From Calycina herbarum (taxonomy: Eukaryota > Ascomycota > Leotiomycetes > Helotiales > Pezizellaceae), in NCBI GenBank assembly GCA_001414485.1, contig LLEY01000104.1:62001-126000 (forward strand): 64,000 nt of DNA, given 5' to 3'. A model generated the notes under the pieces. That model searched no databases. It saw only the letters and a list, made by a program, of their open reading frames with translations, and was not told the origin of the DNA. The number at the start of each line of letters is the position of its first letter. The first letter of the stretch is position 1. Shown in pieces: positions 11,675-23,518 of the stretch. Position numbers and translations under genes: made by a program.

Positions 11675-12792
11675 ATGCCTCCTCGTAAGTCAAACAAGCT
11701 TATATCTTTCAATCGATGCGCCACTTCTCAGAAAGAATGCGCTATACATACAGCTTGCGCAATCCGTCGAAAGAACAAAATCTAATGGCGCGGCGCATAG
11801 AACTTTCTGAAGACGAAGGCTCTGAGAGTGGAACCTCCTCCCCTCCTCCTCCTCCTCATCCCACCCGCACTGTTCCTGTTAAGGAGAAGACTACCCCAAA
11901 GACCACGCCCAAGCCTAAGCAGAATGGCAAGGACAAGGCAGCACCCAAGGAAGAAGAGCCCGACGAGGACGAGCTGATGGTAGACGATGTGAAGGAAGGC
12001 AGCGAAGACGAAGATGAGGATATTGGAGAGGACGAGTATGTAACCGCGAATCGACCATTAATCCTCGGCTGACGTTGGACGATACAGATACGTAGTTGAA
12101 AATATCACCAATCATACAATTGATGATGAGGTTGGAAGCTCCCTATTCGCGGTATTTACAATTGGCTAACCATGTTCTAGACGGGCGAACTCAAATTTGA
12201 AGTCAAGTGGGAGGGATATTCCAAGAAGACCGATCGTACCTGGGAGCCAGAAGAAAATCTGTTTGTACCACCGCCTACAAGGAAAGGACGAATTTGCTAA
12301 CTGGCCATTTAGAGAGACCGCATCCGAAATCTTGAACAAGTATCTCGCAGGCCTCGGAGGCAAAGAGACGATATTGCAGCAATACCAAGATAGCAAGGCC
12401 GCCGCAGGCGAGACCAAAGGGCGGAAACGAGGCAGATCCAGCGTCGGTGCAAATAATGGAGCTCCAGCTAAGAAAGGTCGAAAGAGCCATCCAGCATCGG
12501 CAACTCCACCACCAGCCATGAAAGAGTTTAGGCCTCCTACTGGCAGCTGGGAAGAAGATGTTATTGCGATTGATGCTTGCGAGGGTTCCGAGGGAAATGT
12601 TGTCGTCTACTTGACATGGAAGGGTAACCACAAGACACAACATCCACTCTCACAGGTTTATAAGCGCTGCCCACAAAGAGTAAGAATTGACTTTAGACCA
12701 CTTACAGCACCAGAGGCTAACATATTTAGATGTTGAAATTCTACGAGCAGCACTTGGTTTTCAAGAAGACGGAAGTTGGAGATGAGGATTAG
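11675..12792 (+). CDS. HP1-like heterochromatin protein (chromodomain + chromoshadow domain)
   Basis: The predicted protein has 265 residues from six exons: 11675-11684, 11801-12035, 12088-12130, 12181-12260, 12313-12679 and 12730-12792, which sum to a multiple of three. After an acidic, Pro-rich N-terminus comes a chromodomain (EYVVENITNH, then GELKFEVKWEGYSKKTDRTW EPEEN) with the aromatic cage Y/W/Y-type residues. The C-terminal half (from KEFRPPTGSWEEDV to CPQRMLKFYEQHL) is a chromoshadow domain. HP1 proteins bind H3K9-methylated nucleosomes and dimerise through the shadow domain to build heterochromatin; in fungi they also support DNA methylation of RIPped repeats. The four-residue first exon is inferred from the splice sites and is the least certain part. 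Confidence 0.85.
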
Positions 12793-13875
12793 GAGCTTCG
12801 TGCTTTCTCGAGTTTATAAATTCACCTAACATTCCGCACCTGAATCTTCAGCGAAAACCCCCAACGTTTACGATTTCAGCTCACGCCTTCATGTCACAAC
12901 AGCCTCCGCCATTCGCTTGTTTACAGGTTCCTTCGTCGCTTTCTTTGCTGTAGCTTTGACATGGCCATTGACTCTGCTTTGGAAAAAGTGGCTACAGGAT
13001 ATACGCGAGGTACAGACTTCCTTCCGCTTGATTAAAAATGTACGAAAGGGGGTCTCAAGAAGTCAAGAGCCACCCCCTAGTTCTGCCCTCTTTGTAAGAG
13101 GAAATTTATGGGGTGCTGGCTAATATCCTATAATTTTGGTTGGCCTAAGCATCTCACCGCCTTATAAGGGTGGTTCTTGACTTCTTGAGACCCCCTTTCG
13201 TACAGATAGTAGCGAAGGAAAAGCGAAGGTAGTACCCGAAATACAAGTTTAGTAAAATCCAAAATCTACACATCATGCATCAAAGTGCCGTGGTGTCTCA
13301 AAGAACATATATTGAGCTTAAGGATACGGCATTGAGTAGGCTCTGACCTCCCAAAAACTGCTCAAAGTTTATAGGGAGTTTTACAGATCCCAACACTTAA
13401 CCTCATTCATCTTCAAGCACCACCAACCCGTTTCTTAACCGACTTGAACCAACTTGATGATGGTATTGCATCATAGAATGGTTGCTAACCTCCCCCACAG
13501 GACTGCGCCTTTCTTGTGCCCTTTGGTTTTTGTCCTGTAACTTACCTATGCAAGAGTCTCTACCAAAGTTCCTTGTATACCTAAACAATACATAATTAAA
13601 AGACATTGTTCTAGAACGCCCAGAACAATTAAGTTAATCTAACAGAGTAGCATATGATGATTAGAATCAATAGAATCTATTAAATGAACTCTTCTTGTAA
13701 GTTTATCCATTTCATTTTATTATACTAAACTATTACCTTCAGGCCCAGCCTAGTTGAACCACATACACGTGACAAGCTTTACAAGGCAAACACCAACCAT
13801 CGACAGACAACCTCAAAACCAAAACCAAAACCAAAACCAAAACAACAAACTTCAACATCTCCAAAGTCCATCACC
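12793..13875. other. Intergenic, HP1 to Nudix gene
   Basis: No gene is supported here. It holds the HP1 3' region, one MITE (13043-13200) and, just upstream of the next start, an AACCAA-type hexamer repeat at about 13813-13845 that belongs to the 5' leader of the Nudix gene. Confidence 0.6.
13043..13200. mobile_element. 158-bp MITE with long terminal inverted repeats
   Basis: The left end (CGAAAGGGGGTCTCAAGAAG, continuing TCAAGAGCCACCC) and the right end are inverted repeats over about 34 bases with a single mismatch. Both sides are flanked by TA (13041-13042 and 13201-13202), the target duplication of Tc1/mariner-Pogo elements. There is no coding capacity, so it is non-autonomous. Confidence 0.85.
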
Positions 13876-14625
13876 ATGGCCACCAAACTCACAAACCAAG
13901 ATACAGAGCCTGAACCACCAACAGATCGTTCCTACGGAATGGTATCCCTCAGATACGCACCCCTCACCTCAGCCTCACCTTCCAACCCAGCTTCTTCCCA
14001 GCCTAATACCTCCACCGCCGCAACCAACCTCCAAGTCCTACTCATCTGTCAAAAAACCCCCAACTGCGGACCCCCCTTCTGGACATTCCCAAAAGGGCAT
14101 CCCGAACCTGGAGATGCGACATTACTAGATACAGCACGAAGAGAATTATTCGAGGAAACGGGTATTGTTGTCGGTCTGGAGGATGTCCTTTGTTTCCCCT
14201 CTTCAGACACCGAGAAAGATGTCAAGGGCGAGGTGGCAGCAAAAGAATTAACATTCCAGGAACGCTATCGAATCCCCTACAAGCCCAAGAACTCAGATGC
14301 CACCTCTCCACAACAACCAACAAACTCAACCTTCCAAGAACCCTACACCTCACCCAATAGAACTCGAGGAAAGGTCGTCACATACTACGTCGCATTCCTC
14401 CCCAGCACCACGTCAACCACCCTGGAACTTCAAGAGAAAGAGGTTGCGGCTGCCAAATGGATGAGTCTCGATGAAGCGATGGCGACGATCCAGTTTCCGG
14501 AGGGGAAGGAGGTATTGAGGGGTGTTAGGGAGGCTATTGAGAAGGCAGGTGGGATGGAGGGGTGTGGCAGGATGAGTTCAAATGACGGGATAGGTGTTGG
14601 AGGTGTCAAGGAGGGGAAGTTATGA
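13876..14625 (+). CDS. Nudix hydrolase
   Basis: This is an intronless frame of 249 residues. Residues about 55-95 hold the Nudix box: FPKGHPEPGD followed by an eight-residue spacer and RELFEETGI. The REUXEEXGU half is intact. The first half has Asp instead of Glu after G-x5, and the spacer is one residue longer than the classical GX5EX7REUXEEXGU. The GHPEPGD context resembles the diadenosine-tetraphosphate hydrolase group (hydrolysis of NpnN to NMPs), but the exact substrate cannot be told. The N-terminal 40 residues and the middle (about 120-165) are low complexity. The start lies in a good context (CACCATGG). Confidence 0.85.
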   Translation: MATKLTNQDTEPEPPTDRSYGMVSLRYAPLTSASPSNPASSQPNTSTAATNLQVLLICQKTPNCGPPFWTFPKGHPEPGDATLLDTARRELFEETGIVVGLEDVLCFPSSDTEKDVKGEVAAKELTFQERYRIPYKPKNSDATSPQQPTNSTFQEPYTSPNRTRGKVVTYYVAFLPSTTSTTLELQEKEVAAAKWMSLDEAMATIQFPEGKEVLRGVREAIEKAGGMEGCGRMSSNDGIGVGGVKEGKL

Positions 14626-15258
14626 GTTTGAGAGGGGAGGGGAGGAGTTTATGAGAGTTGATTTGAAAGCTGATTTGAAATTTAATGGTGAGGATAGATG
14701 GGAAAGGTCGTGAGAGGATTTGAAGGGAGCGAAAAAAAATCCATTGCCTTCTCACGAGTCACATAAGATCCCCCCCCCCCCCAAAAAGTCAAAAGCTAAG
14801 AATAGAACATTCAAGCAAAGCAAAAGATTATTAAAATAGCCAATTTGATTTACTTTTCTTAGCACTCAATGGCTAAACACAGACACCCCCAACAAGGAAC
14901 AACATCGAAAAATGAAAAATGAACCACAGCGAAGAACCAAAGAACTATAGGCAAATAAAAAGACATCAAAAAAAAAATTGAAGCCCTCAATGCACAATGA
15001 ATCCCCAGGACCAAACCTGATTCGCTCTATTCTCATCCTCTCTTCCCTTCCCTCCAACATCTCTTTTTTAGTACAACCTTCACTGCTCCTCCCAACGAAA
15101 AGACAACAACAACATATGTAACTTGCTTGGGCTCCCGCAAAACACAAAAAATGCGAAGGATAAACGCAAAGTTCCCAGAGTTAATACACCCATCACCAGA
15201 GATCTATAAACACTCTCCCACCCCCATCTCCCTTGTTATATCATTAGCCGGCGGTGTA
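14626..15258. other. Convergent 3' region between Nudix and SCP160 genes
   Basis: The two flanking genes end towards each other. I see no gene here. A poly-C run lies at about 14769-14782 and a poly-A run near 14969. Confidence 0.6.
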
Positions 15259-18200
15259 TCATGATCGAGGACCATTTGATGCGTTTCCTCCCTCGGCCAC
15301 TGCCTTGAGGATCAAATCCCGGGCCATGTCAACGCCCTCTGCGCTTCCGATAATCTCGATGGCCTCATCTCTAGCTTGGTCACGGGGAACGGTAATCTTG
15401 CAACCGGTGGCCTTTCGAATACTGTTGACCTTGCTTCCACCTTGGCCAATGACATATCTGTATGTGCTTGGGTCTGGAAGGGTGAGATATCCGATGGTAG
15501 AGTTTTGGAGAGCTTGTTCGATGGCTGCTGCAATGATGGATCTGGCCTTGTCAACACTTTCAGGTGAACCGCGAAGGACCCATGGAATTTCTCCTTCTAA
15601 TCCAGAATCATCAATGTCAACAGTCTGGAATTCATGTGCTCCGGCACCGGTCTCGGCGTCATCTGTGATCAATGGCAGTGCCTTGTTTGATCGTGCTGGG
15701 GCGGCGGACTTTGGTGGCACATCATTTCTGTGGACATCCACTGTAACTTTGTGATTGTTGCGGAGTTGGCGGAAGAATTGCCCGTTATCGGAAACAACGT
15801 GGTGTACCTTCCGTGGGACTTGTAAAGTCTCACCTTCCTGTTCCTTGACGAGGTTCAGGATATGCGATTTGGCGTTTTCAACATCTGTTGGCAAACCAGT
15901 GATCTTGACATCGGTCTCGTCACTGTTTTGTCTTGGGATATCAATCGAGACCTTGAACTTGGTTTCCAAGTCTCTCTTGGTCTCTCCACCTCGACCAATC
16001 AAGGATCGGTGTTTGTCTGTTGGAACATCAATAACTTCGGTGGTCCGGCTTTCGAAATCAGCAACCATGTGCTCGATCGTAGCAATGATCTTATCGACAA
16101 CATCAACAGTGCCGGTGACCTTGATGGTGTTTCCATCAGCATCAGCCTTGGGGAATTGCACTGTTTGGCCGGATGAGTTGGTTCCGCCTGCTTTAAGAAC
16201 AATCTCTCCGATGGTTGCACCTAGAATCATTAGCAACATTCAAAGATAAATAGTATATCAGCTTACCTTTGCCTCCGATGAGCGCTCTGTGGTGCTTCTT
16301 GTCTACCTCGACAGTCTTGGTAACGGTGTGATCAAAGACGTCCTTCTTTTCTTCAATCATCTTCTTGGCCTGCGCTACCGCAGATTTGGTACCCTTGATC
16401 TGAATCTCCACTCTTGTTGAAGGATCCTGGATGTCTCGTGCATTTGGGATATCAATCTTCGCACCTGACTCTTGACGAACTTTGTCCATCTCGGCTCCCC
16501 GTTGACCGATGAGCGAAGGAATTTGGCCAGCTTGGACAGAAACGGTCGCAGAGTGTGATGTGTCCTTGGTGTATTGAAGCAACTCCAATATTTCCGATTT
16601 GACCTCATCTGCACCCTTCTTGGGGCCTCTGATGATCACCTCATCTGGTTCCTGTTGCTGTCTGCCACTGTGTCGACCACCAGCTTCGCTTGCGGCATCA
16701 GCGCTAGAATGATCATCCTTGGCTGGGCGAGAATGAGGGAAACGAATCTGGACGTTCTTGTACTTTCTCTCGAGCTTCTTGATTTGAGATCCTCCAGCAC
16801 CGATGAGCTCACTGTGGTACTTGGGTTCAACCTTGAGAACGTAAGTAGTTTCGTCAGCCCAATGTTTCCCAAGAGTCGTAATGTGAGCCTTGGCTTTCTC
16901 TGCCTTGGCCTTTGGACCCTTCAACTCGACTACTCCGTCTTTGACTTGGATCTCGACGTCGAAAGTCTCCTTGAGCTCCTTGATGTTGCTACCACCCTTT
17001 CCAATCAATTGATTGGCGTGTTTTTGAGGGAAGTCGAAGGACATGGTGAAGCCACGCTCTTTTTCATCCTCAGTCTCTTGCACAAGCCAGTTCTTTACAT
17101 CCTCTTCGAGGCTATTCACGGCAGGTTCCGGACCACGGAATGTCAAAAGTGTTCCACGAGGGACAACTCTGACCGGGAATTGACCAGCGGGGCGCTTGTC
17201 ATTGTGACTCTTGATAAATTTCTGTAATCTCGAGTGGAATCTAAAATTGTTAGTACAAATAAATATATGCACGGGGCAAGAAGCACTTACACTTGGGGAA
17301 CCTCAACCTTGGTCTCGATAATCTTGCCTTGAGCATCTATGCTATCCAAAATGTGCTTTCTGGCAGCGTCTAAACCTTGCTTGAATGCCTTTACCTCGGA
17401 GGCACTTGGCTGGCCTCGGGGTACCGTGTACTGGGGAACTTGACCTTCTTCGCCCTCGAAAACAAGGACTGCAGGGGCGCCCTTAACATCAGGAATAACA
17501 AGGTGGACTCCGAAATCCTCCTTGACTCTAGACATATAGGCCCTTTGAAGATGTTGGTGGAAAAAGGAGTCGATATCCAATGCAGTGACACGGGATGGTG
17601 GATGAGCTTCCAAAATCTGTCTAAGCTCGGATTGTGCCTTGATGGCGTTCTTTCCGTCGCGCGAATACAATTCCCAAGGAGCAACTGTGCCATCTGGGTT
17701 GAAAGGGGTACGGATATTTGCTGCGTGAGATTTCTCAAGTCTCTTGAGCTCATCGCGATTCCGCAAATAATGTGTCAGATTGCGTGCATGGTTGCCAGCT
17801 GAGGGTACATTTCGCAATTGCTTGATCAAATCGAGACTCGAAACTTGCATTCCCATAGCCAAATCCATGGCCTTTTCCAGTCCCAATGGAAGCTTGTCGG
17901 CGGGTCCAATAACAGTGATCACATCATCCTCGTCATCGCCTGGCAAAATGATGGCACATCCAGTTTCAGCATAGAATTCCTCTGGAGAAACACCCAAGTT
18001 ACCAATCACGAATTGATGACGGCCTTTGTCGATGGCCAATTGTTCCAGAGTAAGTTGCCGCTGAAGAGCTTGAGCCAACTGTTCAATCTCGGCACGTGCT
18101 GCTTGAACGGCAGCACGGTCACCAGCAAGGGTGATGTGGTTATCTCCTTCGGCGGGGATGAAAGCTGGAGCTTGACCTCTAAGTGGCAATGATGGTGGGG

Positions 18201-19332
18201 GTTGCGAAGTCCAGATGTGATGCGAAGGGACTCGCACTTGCACACCATGGGATTCTTCCAAAGCCTCCGTTCGAGAGTTGTGTGGGCCAGCAATGAAGGG
18301 ATAAAACTCCGCTGGGATATTTCGGAGTTTTGCGTTCACTATGGCAGTTCGCTCGCTGGCAATCTTGCTAACAGCTTCCCTAGCCATTCGGATTGCAATT
18401 GGGTTTCCTTCAATAACAATAATGATCTGGTCATCATCGTCGTCCGCCGGCTCTTGTATATCCTCCGACTTGGGCAATTGGATTCGTGCACCAGACATTT
18501 CTTGTAATGACTTAATTGTGGATCCCCCTTTTCCAATGACATGTGCTCTCGCGGATCGTGGAAATGGAACATTCAAAGAAGACTATTTGGAATTAGCAAT
18601 GCTCTCATGTTTACAGATATGAAAAAAATAGCCCACCTTGGTATTGATTTGCGATCCCAATTCCTTGAACGCCTGGCGCTTGATTGAGTCTGGGATTTGA
18701 GAGCCCCCCGCACTAATTTTGATAACTCCCCCTTCTCCAGTGGTCTGGGTAAGGTTTGCTCTGTACTTCTTATTGATGTCTCGGAGAACCTCTGGCAGTG
18801 GTTTTCTAGTGGCGGATCGAGGTAATTCCTTTGGTTCAAAGGTGTATACTGGTCCGGTAACCTGGCCAGCCAAAGATTGAACCCCGCCATTCGGTCTCGG
18901 TGTGTTGGCCCCAGATTTGGGCGTGGAGCTGCCATTTGTCGCAACGCCATTTCCATTGGCAGCAGGCGCACCTGATTTAGCACCCCAGATAGGTGTTGTA
19001 CGATTGGCGTTTTGTGCGCCGCTCAATCCTGGAAATAACTCGTTCGATTGTGTATCAATTGGCTTATTCTCCTTGGTCGGGGGTGCCTCTTTTTGCTTTC
19101 CCGCAGCTTTCGTTGACATTGGTGCTGCCCATCCTGGAGCAGATTCATCGACAGATTCAATGATGCTAGAAGATGCAGGATGGGGATGTGGTGTCAAATC
19201 CTCCTCATCCGGCACCTCCTCAACAGTTGTCTTGTGCGCCTCGTCATGTTTGGCCATTAATCTTTGTGCAGCAGACAAGCCTCCATTCGTTCCAGAGGTT
19301 GCACCCTGAGCGCTGGCATCTGCGGAAGCCAT
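15259..19332 (-). CDS. SCP160: Vigilin/Scp160-type multi-KH RNA-binding protein
   Basis: Four exons (19332-18637, 18582-17291, 17240-16267 and 16220-15259) join in frame to 1307 residues, close to yeast Scp160 (about 1200). A disordered N-terminus of about 170 residues is followed by a long series of KH domains with the I-G-x-x-G core: HVIGKGGSTIKSL, LIGKGGSNIKEL, LIGAGGSQIKKL, LIGQRGAEMDKV, LIGGKGATIGEI, LIGRGGETKRDL and VIGQGGSKVNSI, plus several degenerate ones. Vigilins bind mRNA and polysomes at the ER surface and affect translation and ploidy control. The start MASADAS was chosen; an in-frame ATG eight codons upstream (19356) is possible. Confidence 0.92.
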
Positions 19333-20219
19333 GGTAGGATTCTGGAGGTTGTTCAATGGATATTTGTAGATGGGGAAGAAATCGGGTTGGGAGTCGAAAG
19401 GATGATGAGTTCACGGTGGGTTATTAGGAGTAGCAGTGGATCACTAAGTAAGTGGGTGGTTAGCAAGTATGCAATAGACGTGGTATAGTCTCTAGACATT
19501 CAAAGTTTCGGTGTTAAATGTGCTAGATTGGTGTGGTGTGCTAATTCATTTCACCAAGGGGACGACGTACGTATTGAGGCCACGGAAACAATTGGCAGCA
19601 GGGTCTCAACTTCACAGTAACTGCATAAAGGGCAATGCAGAAATGAGGCGAAGAAATGTAGTTGAGAATTGAATAAGTTCGTAATGCGTATGCAAGAAGC
19701 CGTCAAGGGTGGTGAGGTGTCAAGAAGATAACTTTTTGGTTCTGGGGGACCTGAACCGGTGACGGGAGCTTGAATGTCCAATTGAGGAAGTGGAGTTCGC
19801 TTAGGACCCGCCCAAAGGACAGAATGCCTGTGTGAATGTTACCAGGTTTATTTTATTCTTGAACACATTATCTTATCAATTGCAATTTGTTTTATTAGTA
19901 TTCCTAGTGAATTGCAAATGTCGAGATCTTGTAATTAATTGATCTATTATATTAATATTAACATTGTCAAATTGGAATGGCTGCTGACACGTGATAACTC
20001 TAAATTCCGTCTTATCCAAAGAGGTGTGGATACGATTGCACTAGAAAAGCCTAGAAGCTTCTCAGACAACAATTGAATTAAAACGTCATGATACGTTAGA
20101 TCTATTCTCCAAAAGTCAATCGGATATGCAAAGGGTTAAATTTCCGCTAGTTCCACCAGGAGCATTAAAAATGGGAAGGAATACGTGATTGCCTAGTTTT
20201 CAGAATTGTCGAATTGTGT

Positions 20220-20314
20220 TACTATCCCCCCTTAATTGTCTGTCATATGCAAGGGTAGTTTGGCTGTGAAAATGTCTGTGCGTCTACAGACAATTAAAAG
20301 GGGGGGGGGTAGTA
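20220..20314. repeat. Hairpin-forming MITE-like element with poly-G/poly-C ends
   Basis: TACTATCCCCCCTTAATTGTCTGT at the left is repeated inverted at the right (ACAGACAATTAAAAGGGG and on to TAGTA), with a 42-base middle. It is probably a small MITE of a different family from the others. The right arm has a longer G run (ten) than the left C run (six). Confidence 0.6.
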
Positions 20315-20806
20315 AAATGAATGGGAGAGTATGGGAAATTAACCACATGGCTAAACCTGCTTCACTTCATAAGTCTCTAATTCTTTCTAAAAGATGTTGA
20401 TAATGAACCTGCATTGTCCTAACTCTTAAAAACAATCACTCTCCATTATCCCAGATGTGTAGAACAATACTTCCAATTATGCGAAGCACCTGGAACAATT
20501 GAGGAGAATCAACAAGGTGATGGCCATATAGAATTACTGGGCTACGCAGACCTAGGTAAATGAAGACATCTTACCTGGCCTGGATTGACAATAGTTCTAC
20601 TAAAACATGGTTTCAGCAATTCCTATGTGATTCAAGAATAGTAGACCAATCGTAAACAGTATCAAGGCTGAGAGTCCTTGATATTGCTCAAATGACCATG
20701 TAAATGTAAGTGTACGTAGAATGATTATCAAAGCATTCAACGTACAACATATATTCTATAAGTAAAGAAACTAGGTAGTTAGAAGAAGGAACCCCGTAGG
20801 TACTCA

Positions 20807-21022
20807 CCTTGCGATGGACAACAAGAACAGCAGTACACAGGCTCTTTTGCCAGCTTTCTCTAAAACTGATAGTACCCGAATACTTTGGGACAGTTGACCT
20901 TGATTGTTCCACAACACCTGGGTTAATATTTTAAATTGTTCCAACTTGTTGGAATAGTGAGAGCAGTAGGCAGGTGCGAACCTGAAGCATTTACTGCCCC
21001 TCATATGGCCTATTCCAAGGTG
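20807..21022. mobile_element. Diverged copy of the GCGGCAGTAA MITE family
   Basis: The left end, GCGATGGACAACAAGAACAGCAGTA, is nearly the same as the left end of the 33-kb copy. The right end (GCATTTACTGCCCCTCATATGG) is a weaker match in inverted orientation. The length of about 216 bp equals that of the 22-kb copy. It is the most diverged of four copies. Confidence 0.45.
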
Positions 21023-22110
21023 AAAAAAAGCTCAATGGTTTTGGACTGCAAATGGCTTGCTGCTGCTGTGGCGGATGACTCTTGTATTTGATGGATTTCG
21101 AAACCAACGGAAGTACAAGTAGGCAACGAGAGGAACTCTCATAGGAGGTGGGCGCCGCTCCGACGATTTCCTTCCGAAGTTATTTCAAGTATCCAATACC
21201 TCCCCATCGGTACCAACAAACCGCAACACCAACAATAAAGATAAAACAAACGGGCATCGCACGAGACAAGCACAAACGAGGTCTCTGCAGGTCAAGTGAG
21301 TTTGTCGAGGGAATTTCGACATGAGAGTGATGCTATCCATGACACTCAAATGAGGGGTTCGATAGCTACTCAATCGGGGAATTTTCCAGATGTACTTCCC
21401 GTCAAACCTGAGCCGAAGAAGACGTGTTCCTGCGTGACGGTGTGCATTTCGATATCGAGGTACATATTTTGTATGATGTGCAAAACGGACATCTTGCAGA
21501 TTGAGCCCCTCGACGGATGGCGTGCCGGATACACGGAGGGATTCGCGGGACATTTTTTGATGTTTTTATTTTTGTCAAGATGTGTCGCGCGAGTTCGTAA
21601 TGTCGGTTGACGGTCTTATCAATTGGAGGTGTAATAAGATAGGGCTGGGATGAGCTCTCGGAGAAAGTTCTTGCATCATGAGTGGGAGGCGAAAACAGGG
21701 AAGCTTCCTCTTGGAAACGGGCGAAGCAACAACCTTGATCTCGCAGTTGGGGCCAGGCCACAGTTCATAAGTAGTACAGCATCATGGCCGTATTGTAGCC
21801 TTGCGAGGGAGGGAGGAGTTTTGAAAGCCATGTACCTCAACGGAGAACACGGCGTCCATTGCCTCTTGAATGCAGGTAAGTACAGGTAAGTATACCACAC
21901 CCACCACCACCACACCTGCTCGACGGAAAGATGGTGGGCAGTAACCTACTTGTTGCAAGATCATTGGGGAGTTTGGATGCGTCGATGCAATGCAGCCATG
22001 CCTTGAGGATGATTTTCGGGGCCGGTTGGCTGAGCGGTATAACGCAACACAACGATGTTTGGGAATGTGTACATGTGCAGTGTAGGAGATAGGACTTTTG
22101 AAGAGGATCA

Positions 22111-22150
22111 TGAGGAAGCTGAGGAAGCTGAGGAAGCAGAGGAAGCAGAG
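22111..22150 (+). repeat. 9-bp tandem repeat GAGGAAGCT/GAGGAAGCA
   Basis: There are about four and a half units of nine bases, with the last units reading GCA. It is non-coding as far as can be seen, directly beside a MITE. Confidence 0.7.
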
Positions 22151-22160
22151 GATGGAGGGG

Positions 22161-22369
22161 GTCTCAATAAAAGCGGCAGTAAATATTTTCGATACCTCTC
22201 GTTGCTTTCTAGGCTAGGTATTGACCCAGATAGTTCAGGCTCAGGACATCAAAGTTCATTGTTCCAACTATCTAGATGAAGTTCAAATTGTCCCAAGTGT
22301 TTAGGGAAATGTACTTGAAAGAAAGCTGAACGTGAAGTATTTCCTGCCGCTTTTATTATCCATGGCGAG
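22161..22369. mobile_element. GCGGCAGTAA-family MITE, about 209 bp
   Basis: Left end GTCTCAATAAAAGCGGCAGT and right end CTGCCGCTTTTATTATCCAT are inverted repeats. The left end lacks about nine bases present in the 33-kb copy. The interior has no coding capacity. Confidence 0.65.
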
Positions 22370-23518
22370 GGGGTGATGAGCCTGAGGAAGTACTCGTACA
22401 GTCCATGTATGGTTTCTGCTGGCATCGGAGTTGCGATGAACGAGTGGCTCATCTACGTTGTCCAAAGCCCCTCAGAGTACAGGAATTGAATTTGGCCGAT
22501 GCATTATCTCTGGTGTTGAGCTAACCGGGACAATATCGAGATCAAACGGTAAGCTGATGAGAGGGAGAGGAGATTCGTTTGCGAATAGCATCGTGCCAAT
22601 CTCTGAACGATACCGAACTACACTGGTAGATTTGCTGCCGTGCGTAGGATTCTCGGGAAGGAAGAAAGGGTGGATTGAAGGACGATGGGAATGATCTAGA
22701 AGTAAAAATACAAGGTTGAAATAATTGAACAATTGAAGCAGTCTTGAGGCCGTACTACTAGTAGGTTACAATTTACAAAATTTGATCTCTATTTTTCTCA
22801 GTCTGAGCGGCTATATGTTGAGGCCCAATCGGGGCAGATACTGGATCAAGATACATTTCCATCCTCGTTGAACCGGGAACCTTTTTGAGAGCGAGTCTCG
22901 TCTCGTCTCGTCTCGCCAGCAAACTCCCAGGAATCCAATTTTTTCTGGTGCCCAAGCTCGAGTTGACGAGTTGACGAGTTGAAGCTGTCGAAGGTGAAGG
23001 TGAACTCCTCCTTCCTTCCCTTCCCCCACCAACCGCCAACCGCAGCGTCAACACCATCGGTCGATTTACAGTCCCCTACGCCCTCCGTACGCTACCACTC
23101 TCCCCGCTGGGCACTACAGCACCTACTCATACACACCATTTCACCTTCTTCACGCGTCCAAGGCAATTCAATCTTCCGCACCTCATCCTCACGATACACA
23201 ACACCACCCTCCTCCCCCTCTTTCGTCCTCCGCTATCCATTTTCCCCTCAGAGACAGGCTCGACAGGACGACGTTGCGCCGGCCCCCCAAGGAAGCTCTG
23301 ACGCTGACAGACATCCATCCGCCAACCCTACGGCCCTACTCTATCTGTACCGTACCGTACCGCATTTACAGCCTACGGACTGCTGGACCTCACCTGGACC
23401 TCGACACACCTGATCCTTTCCGCCTACCTTCCCTGCACGATCTGATTGGTTTACAATCTCACCTTCACGCTTTCCACTCAAACGGCGGCTGTGACCCCGT
23501 CTGGTCCCCTTCGTCACC

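Larger units (their letters stand above)
19333..23518. other. Long intergenic region upstream of SCP160 and STE20 (divergent)
   Basis: About 4.2 kb lies between two divergently transcribed genes. No frame shows family features. It holds three hairpin/MITE-like elements (20220-20314, 20807-21022 and 22161-22369) and short tandem repeats (22111-22150, 22897-22918 and 22958-22982). The pyrimidine-rich last 500 bases are probably the long 5' leader of the kinase gene. Confidence 0.5.

Noticed and set aside
16574..17227. 217-codon plus-strand frame opposite the SCP160 gene
   Set aside because: Antisense shadow of the KH-domain exons.
22020..22050. tRNA-like A box (TTGGCTGAGCGGTATAACG)
   Set aside because: No B box, T arm or closing acceptor strand follows within 100 bases.
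22979..23413. 144-codon open frame upstream of the kinase gene
   Set aside because: Low-complexity Ser/Pro/Arg composition typical of a pyrimidine-rich 5' leader; it overlaps the kinase start region and shows no motif.
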